A program made the translations under genes and the position numbers. From NCBI GenBank assembly GCA_900544175.1, contig UQUN01000023.1, forward strand, positions 1 to 43,379: 43,379 nt of DNA, written 5' to 3'. The notes under the pieces were generated by a model. The model saw only the letters and a list, made by a program, of their open reading frames with translations. It was not told where the DNA came from and did no database searches. Below, in pieces: positions 39,620 through 43,379 of this stretch (positions are counted from its first letter, which is position 1; every line of letters begins with the position of its first letter). This stretch comes from an uncultured Alistipes sp. (GTDB taxonomy: Bacteria; Bacteroidota; Bacteroidia; Bacteroidales; UBA932).

Positions 39620-41770
39620 TTATTCAACGATATCCAGTTCCTCAATGAGATTGGTGGCTCCGCCGTACTTCTCGATGATGAAGAGAACGTAGCGGATATC
39701 CACGCTGATGCACCTCTGGAGCTCCGGCTCGAAGATGATGTCACCGCTCATGGACTCCCAGTTGCCGTCGAATGCCAGACCTATGAGTTCGCCGCGGCCG
39801 TTCATGATCGGAGAGCCGGAATTGCCGCCGGTGATGTCGAGGTTGGAGATGAATGCCACGGGCATCTCACCCTTTTCATTGGCATAGCGCCCGAAGTCCT
39901 TGGCCTTGTACAGTTCCTTCAGTTTCTCAGGCACTACGAACTCCCAGTTCGAAGGATCTTCCTTCTCCATCACGCCCTTGAGGGTGGTGTAATAGTTGTA
40001 GAACACGGCATCACGGGGATAGTAGGGAAGGACTGTCCCGTAAGTCAGACGCATGGTGAAGTTGGCGTCGGGATAGATGGCCTCGCCCTCACGCATCTCG
40101 AGAGTACCGGCGATATAGTCCTTCTTGCCCTCGGCGAACTGATCCGCAAATGAGATGACCTTGGCGGTAAGGGGCATGATTGCAGCTGTGTAGGAGCCGC
40201 GGACCTTGACAGCGGGATCGTGGGTGAATACTTCCACATCTCCTGCGGCAATCGCATTCTGCACTTTCTCTATGGAGGTGAATACGGACTTGCTGTAGAG
40301 GTCCTCCACAAAAGCGTTTACGTCTCCTCCGAAGAGGCTGTCGATGTCCTTGTAGAATGAGGGCAGCTTGTCTGCCGGGACGCTCTCCTCAAGCAGCTGT
40401 ATCATGGCTACAGCCACTTTCTTGTCAGTGGGAAGGGAATAGTCCTCGTAGAAAGACTCGAGACCACGGTTGACATTTTCCAAAAGCCTTTCTCTCTCAG
40501 CAGGGTCTTTTGCGGCCATGGCCTCGGTGATCTTCATGCACCTGCCTGCTGCGCCCACCAGCTCGATACTGCCGATGCTCTCACGGAGATAGCTCATCAG
40601 CAGATTGTCGGCCTTGCGTCCTGTGACAGCCTCATCGATATTATCCAGAGCCTTGCCGTAACGGTCCATTCTCTCCTGACCTCCGGCATTGACCCACTCC
40701 GTGAAAGCTTTCTCCTCCTCGGCACGACGCTCCTGCACTCCCAACTTGGCGAAAGTCTCGTTCATTCCGATCCATTTCTTCCAGCCGTTGGACGAGCCGG
40801 CATACTTGCTGGCATACTGGATCATGATCTTGGGATCAGCCTGCATGTCTGCCATAAGCACATCCTGGCGCACTGTCCTGACTTTGATGGCCACTTCGTT
40901 CCTCTCACGCTGCTCGGCAAGTTCGGAAGCAGTCATGAAACGGTTTGTCGTTCCGGGATATCCCATTATCATGGCCGGAGAACCCTCCTCGTAACCGGCG
41001 AGAGAAATCTTCAGATGCCTTTCAGGAGTGTAAGGGACATTGTCCTCAGAATACTCCGCGGGATTGTTGTCCTTGTCGGCATAGACGCGGAAGATGGAAA
41101 AGTCCCCGGTATGACGTGGCCACATCCAGTTGTCGGTATCGGCACCGAACTTGCCGATCGAGGAAGGAGGCGTACCGACGAGACGGACATCCCTGAATAT
41201 CTTGTACACTATGAAATAGTATGTATTGCCACCGTAGAACGAAGTCAGACGACCCACGAGAAACTTGCCGTCACAACCGGCCTTCTTGCCAAGCTTGCCT
41301 TCCAGTTTGTCCAGAGCCTCGATCATGTCTTCCTGCCCCTTGATCTTCTTCAGAGACTTCTCCACCTGATCGGTAACATCGGTAAAACTCTCCAGGAAGC
41401 TGACGGTAAGTCCCTCCGCATAAAGTTCCTCATTGGTGTTCATCGCCCAGAATCCGTCCTTCAGATAGTTATGCTCTACGGAGCTGAGCTGCTGTATAGC
41501 CGCGTAACCGCAATGATGGTTGGTGAATACCAGTCCCTTGTCCGATACTATCTCACCGGTACATCCGTTGCCGAATATCACTACGGCGTCTTTCAGCGAA
41601 TTGTTGTTAAGATCATATATTTCCTGAGGGGTTATCTCAAACCCAAGCTCTGTCATACTTCCGCTGTTCATCTTCTCAAGCAGCGGAAGCAGCCACATGC
41701 CCTCGTCAGCCTTCAAAGGCATCAAGGGCAGAAGCAGCAGCATAAAGCTGATCAATGTCGATTTTTTCAT
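39620..41770 (-). CDS. S46-family dipeptidyl-peptidase, DPP7-like
   Basis: A 716-residue periplasmic serine exopeptidase that releases dipeptides from peptide N-termini. Signal peptide to about residue 21. The chymotrypsin-like triad is visible: His in TNHHCG (His85/86), Asp in RHTGDFS (about 225-230), and Ser in GGNSGSPI near residue 650. The residue 18 positions after the Ser is Gly (FDGNWE). In the family Gly there goes with DPP7-type preference for hydrophobic P1 residues and Arg with DPP11-type acidic preference, so I infer the DPP7 type. A large helical domain lies between. It has its own promoter, divergent from glycerate kinase, and is upstream of mrp. Confidence 0.95.
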   Translation of the reverse strand: MKKSTLISFMLLLLPLMPLKADEGMWLLPLLEKMNSGSMTELGFEITPQEIYDLNNNSLKDAVVIFGNGCTGEIVSDKGLVFTNHHCGYAAIQQLSSVEHNYLKDGFWAMNTNEELYAEGLTVSFLESFTDVTDQVEKSLKKIKGQEDMIEALDKLEGKLGKKAGCDGKFLVGRLTSFYGGNTYYFIVYKIFRDVRLVGTPPSSIGKFGADTDNWMWPRHTGDFSIFRVYADKDNNPAEYSEDNVPYTPERHLKISLAGYEEGSPAMIMGYPGTTNRFMTASELAEQRERNEVAIKVRTVRQDVLMADMQADPKIMIQYASKYAGSSNGWKKWIGMNETFAKLGVQERRAEEEKAFTEWVNAGGQERMDRYGKALDNIDEAVTGRKADNLLMSYLRESIGSIELVGAAGRCMKITEAMAAKDPAERERLLENVNRGLESFYEDYSLPTDKKVAVAMIQLLEESVPADKLPSFYKDIDSLFGGDVNAFVEDLYSKSVFTSIEKVQNAIAAGDVEVFTHDPAVKVRGSYTAAIMPLTAKVISFADQFAEGKKDYIAGTLEMREGEAIYPDANFTMRLTYGTVLPYYPRDAVFYNYYTTLKGVMEKEDPSNWEFVVPEKLKELYKAKDFGRYANEKGEMPVAFISNLDITGGNSGSPIMNGRGELIGLAFDGNWESMSGDIIFEPELQRCISVDIRYVLFIIEKYGGATNLIEELDIVE

Positions 41771-41798
41771 TTTCTTGAAATATTTTTAAAATTGGTTA

Positions 41799-41806
41799 CA
41801 AATATA
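41799..41806 (-). promoter_or_regulatory. Promoter -7 element of the S46 peptidase gene
   Basis: Minus strand TATATTTG, 28 bases upstream of the ATG; predicted leader about 21 nt. It lies 21 bases from the divergent glycerate kinase element. Confidence 0.6.
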
Positions 41807-41827
41807 ATATTTCCCAGTAGAAAATGA

Positions 41828-41835
41828 TAAATTTG
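41828..41835 (+). promoter_or_regulatory. Promoter -7 element of the glycerate kinase gene
   Basis: TAAATTTG, perfect TAnnTTTG, 29 bases upstream of the ATG at 41865; predicted leader about 23 nt. Divergent from the peptidase promoter at 41799-41806. Confidence 0.6.
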
Positions 41836-41864
41836 CAATTATTTTGAGATAATCACATTTCACA

Positions 41865-43091
41865 ATGAAAGGCCCGACAGGAACAATGGCAGCGTGTTTT
41901 AACAGAATTGTAATTGCCACTGACAAGTTCAAGGGCTCAATGACTGCCGCACAGGCAGCCGAAGCCATCCGTGACGGCATTCTGGAGGGTATCGGACAGA
42001 AAATGGACAATAACGGGGAATTCCCTGAAAGAGGTATTCCGAAAATTATTCCAAGGCCGATGGCGGACGGAGGGGAAGGCAGCATGGGTGTAATGGAAAG
42101 AGTCCTGCTGGAGAGGGACGTCCCCTATGAAAAAATCTTCATAGACAGCACCAACCATCTCGGGACACCAGTCATGGCTCCGGTACTGCTGTTCAGTTCT
42201 GGAAACAACACCCCAAGCGCTTTCGTGGAGATGGCATCCGTATGCGGCCTCAACATGATACCGCATGACAGACGCAATCTGCTCCGCTCAACTACCTACG
42301 GCCTCGGCACTGTCCTGCGCGAATGCATCGAGACACACGGAGTGCGGAATATACTGATGGCCATAGGCGGCAGCGGTACCAATGACGGAGGCTTCGGGAT
42401 GCTCGCGGCCCTCGGATGGTCATTCTCCAACAGCAGCCCGTTCCGCAACAAGGACATCCCGACTTTCATCAGCGGCATAGAAGCGGTCTCGGACCGCTCG
42501 GTGACGGATATCTGCCCGCATCTGCGTCAGACCAGCATCACCGTAGCCACAGACGTGAGCAGTCCGTTACTCGGTCCTCTCGGAGCGACAACTGTGTACG
42601 GCCCGCAGAAAGGATGCCGCAAGCAGGACATTCCCGTATTTGAAAGCGCACTTGAAAACTGGGTGAAAGTCATAGGAGTCCCGGACTTCCCTGGAGCCGG
42701 AGCAGCCGGAGGTACTGGATACGCCCTGAAAGCCGTTCTGGGAGCCGGACTCACGGCCGGCTGGCAGATATTCTCAGCAATGCTTCACCTTGAGGAGGAA
42801 ATAGCATCCGCCGACCTAGTCATCACCGGAGAGGGCCGTTTCGACAAGTCCTCCCTCACTGGAAAGCTCCCGGCAGGCATAGCCACCCTCTGCCGCCGCT
42901 ACGGCAAGCCGATCTGGGTAGTCACGGGACTCTGTCAGGTTCCGGAGAGCGAATACCGCAGCCTCGGCATAAACCGCGTATTCGAGCTTTCCTCCCTGGC
43001 CCTGCCTGACGAGCATCCGATATCCGACGCCCCCGCCATCATCCGCCGCATCTTCAGTTCCACGTTTCAAAATCATACCGCACAGCCATGA
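41865..43091 (+). CDS. Glycerate kinase (GlxK/GarK family)
   Basis: A 408-residue kinase that phosphorylates glycerate (2-phosphoglycerate-forming in the GarK/GlxK family). Family signatures: DKFKGSMTAAQAAEAI (about 22-37), RPMADGGEGSMG (about 65-76), GGSGTNDGGFGMLAALGW (about 167-184), TVYGPQKGC, and TGEGRFDKSSLTGKLPAGIA (about 325-344). Slightly longer than the usual ~380 residues because of a short N-terminal extension; an internal ATG at 41886 is an alternative start. It ends with an ATGA overlap with the next small ORF. Confidence 0.94.
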   Translation: MKGPTGTMAACFNRIVIATDKFKGSMTAAQAAEAIRDGILEGIGQKMDNNGEFPERGIPKIIPRPMADGGEGSMGVMERVLLERDVPYEKIFIDSTNHLGTPVMAPVLLFSSGNNTPSAFVEMASVCGLNMIPHDRRNLLRSTTYGLGTVLRECIETHGVRNILMAIGGSGTNDGGFGMLAALGWSFSNSSPFRNKDIPTFISGIEAVSDRSVTDICPHLRQTSITVATDVSSPLLGPLGATTVYGPQKGCRKQDIPVFESALENWVKVIGVPDFPGAGAAGGTGYALKAVLGAGLTAGWQIFSAMLHLEEEIASADLVITGEGRFDKSSLTGKLPAGIATLCRRYGKPIWVVTGLCQVPESEYRSLGINRVFELSSLALPDEHPISDAPAIIRRIFSSTFQNHTAQP

Positions 43092-43327
43092 AGCCTGGAT
43101 TCATCTTGGTTCTTACTGTCACCGCCCTGCTCATCCACTGCAGCTGCTCCTCCTGTAACCGCAGGGACACGCAGCCAAGGAACAGCGGCGAGGGCTCTCT
43201 GAACAGCGGTCGTGCGTTTCTCTGCCTCCCCGTCCTCACGGTGTTCCAAGGCAGCTTTACGGCCAGGCAGGATTTCACAACGGCAGCGTTTCCCGCGATC
43301 CGGTGCCGGTGCGGCAGACGGTCATGA
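43088..43327 (+). CDS. Small Cys-rich lipoprotein-like ORF overlapping glycerate kinase
   Basis: A 79-residue ORF that begins inside the glycerate kinase stop (ATGA), an arrangement typical of translational coupling. The N-terminus is a good export signal (MKPGFILVLTVTALLIHCSC, with a lipobox-like region). The mature part drifts into low-complexity Arg/Cys-rich sequence, as if it had gone out of frame near 43220. It could be the start of a longer protein frameshifted or cut by the window edge. No family recognised. Confidence 0.4.
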   Translation: MKPGFILVLTVTALLIHCSCSSCNRRDTQPRNSGEGSLNSGRAFLCLPVLTVFQGSFTARQDFTTAAFPAIRCRCGRRS

Positions 43328-43379
43328 GGAGGAGATCGCGTCCCGGGCACTTGCGTCTCATGCGCAGCCATTTTGCAAT

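Overview
The window is chromosomal DNA from a member of the Bacteroidales (Bacteroidota), of moderately high GC for that order. The evidence is: many starts preceded by the Bacteroides-type promoter element TAnnTTTG rather than a -35/-10 pair; almost no Shine-Dalgarno sequences; fimbrillin-type lipoproteins with FISUMP domains; 6-bladed beta-propeller lipoproteins; S46 dipeptidyl-peptidase; membrane-spanning TPR/HTH regulators; and an EF-G2-type factor lacking the catalytic histidine. I cannot name the genus. No rRNA, tRNA, CRISPR array or intact insertion sequence was seen.

Layout. 1-1.6 kb: TPR/AraC membrane regulator with an abnormal C-terminus at the window edge. 1.7-3.5 kb: lepA. 3.6-7.6 kb: tightly packed + strand run of split transketolase, ECF sigma factor, small membrane protein (probable anti-sigma), Spy/LTxxQ-like periplasmic protein and a LolD-like ATPase. 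7.7-9.8 kb: EF-G2-like factor. 9.9-11.2 kb: small HTH ORF, XRE regulator, RNase HII. 11.2-15.2 kb: Pit phosphate transporter, OmpR-type response regulator and sensor-less histidine kinase, preceded by 11-bp-periodic repeats that look like a Pho box. 15.5-19.0 kb: micro-ORF, SDR dehydrogenase, tandem 6-bladed propeller lipoproteins. 19.0-28.3 kb: a six-gene minus-strand operon (secreted M6 metalloprotease, small lipoprotein, four fimbrillin lipoproteins, three of them with FISUMP domains). 28.5-30.1 kb: a TPR/LuxR membrane regulator next to that operon. 30.1-32.4 kb: yqeY and aspS. 32.4-36.9 kb: a frameshifted outer-membrane barrel gene, a second TPR/AraC membrane regulator and a BACON-like lipoprotein. 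37.0-37.9 kb: LRR/EF-hand lipoprotein. 38.5-41.8 kb: Mrp ATPase and S46 dipeptidyl-peptidase. 41.9-43.4 kb: glycerate kinase and an overlapping small lipoprotein-like ORF.

How it fits together. Housekeeping genes (lepA, tkt, rnhB, aspS, yqeY, mrp) alternate with surface and signalling cassettes. The most interesting accessory block is 19-30 kb, where a membrane regulator with a periplasmic-type TPR sensor adjoins an operon that couples a secreted metalloprotease to a family of fimbrillin-FISUMP adhesin-like lipoproteins. A 7-bp inverted repeat sits at the operon promoter. The second notable module is a candidate phosphate-response unit at 11.2-15.3 kb, whose kinase has lost its membrane sensor.
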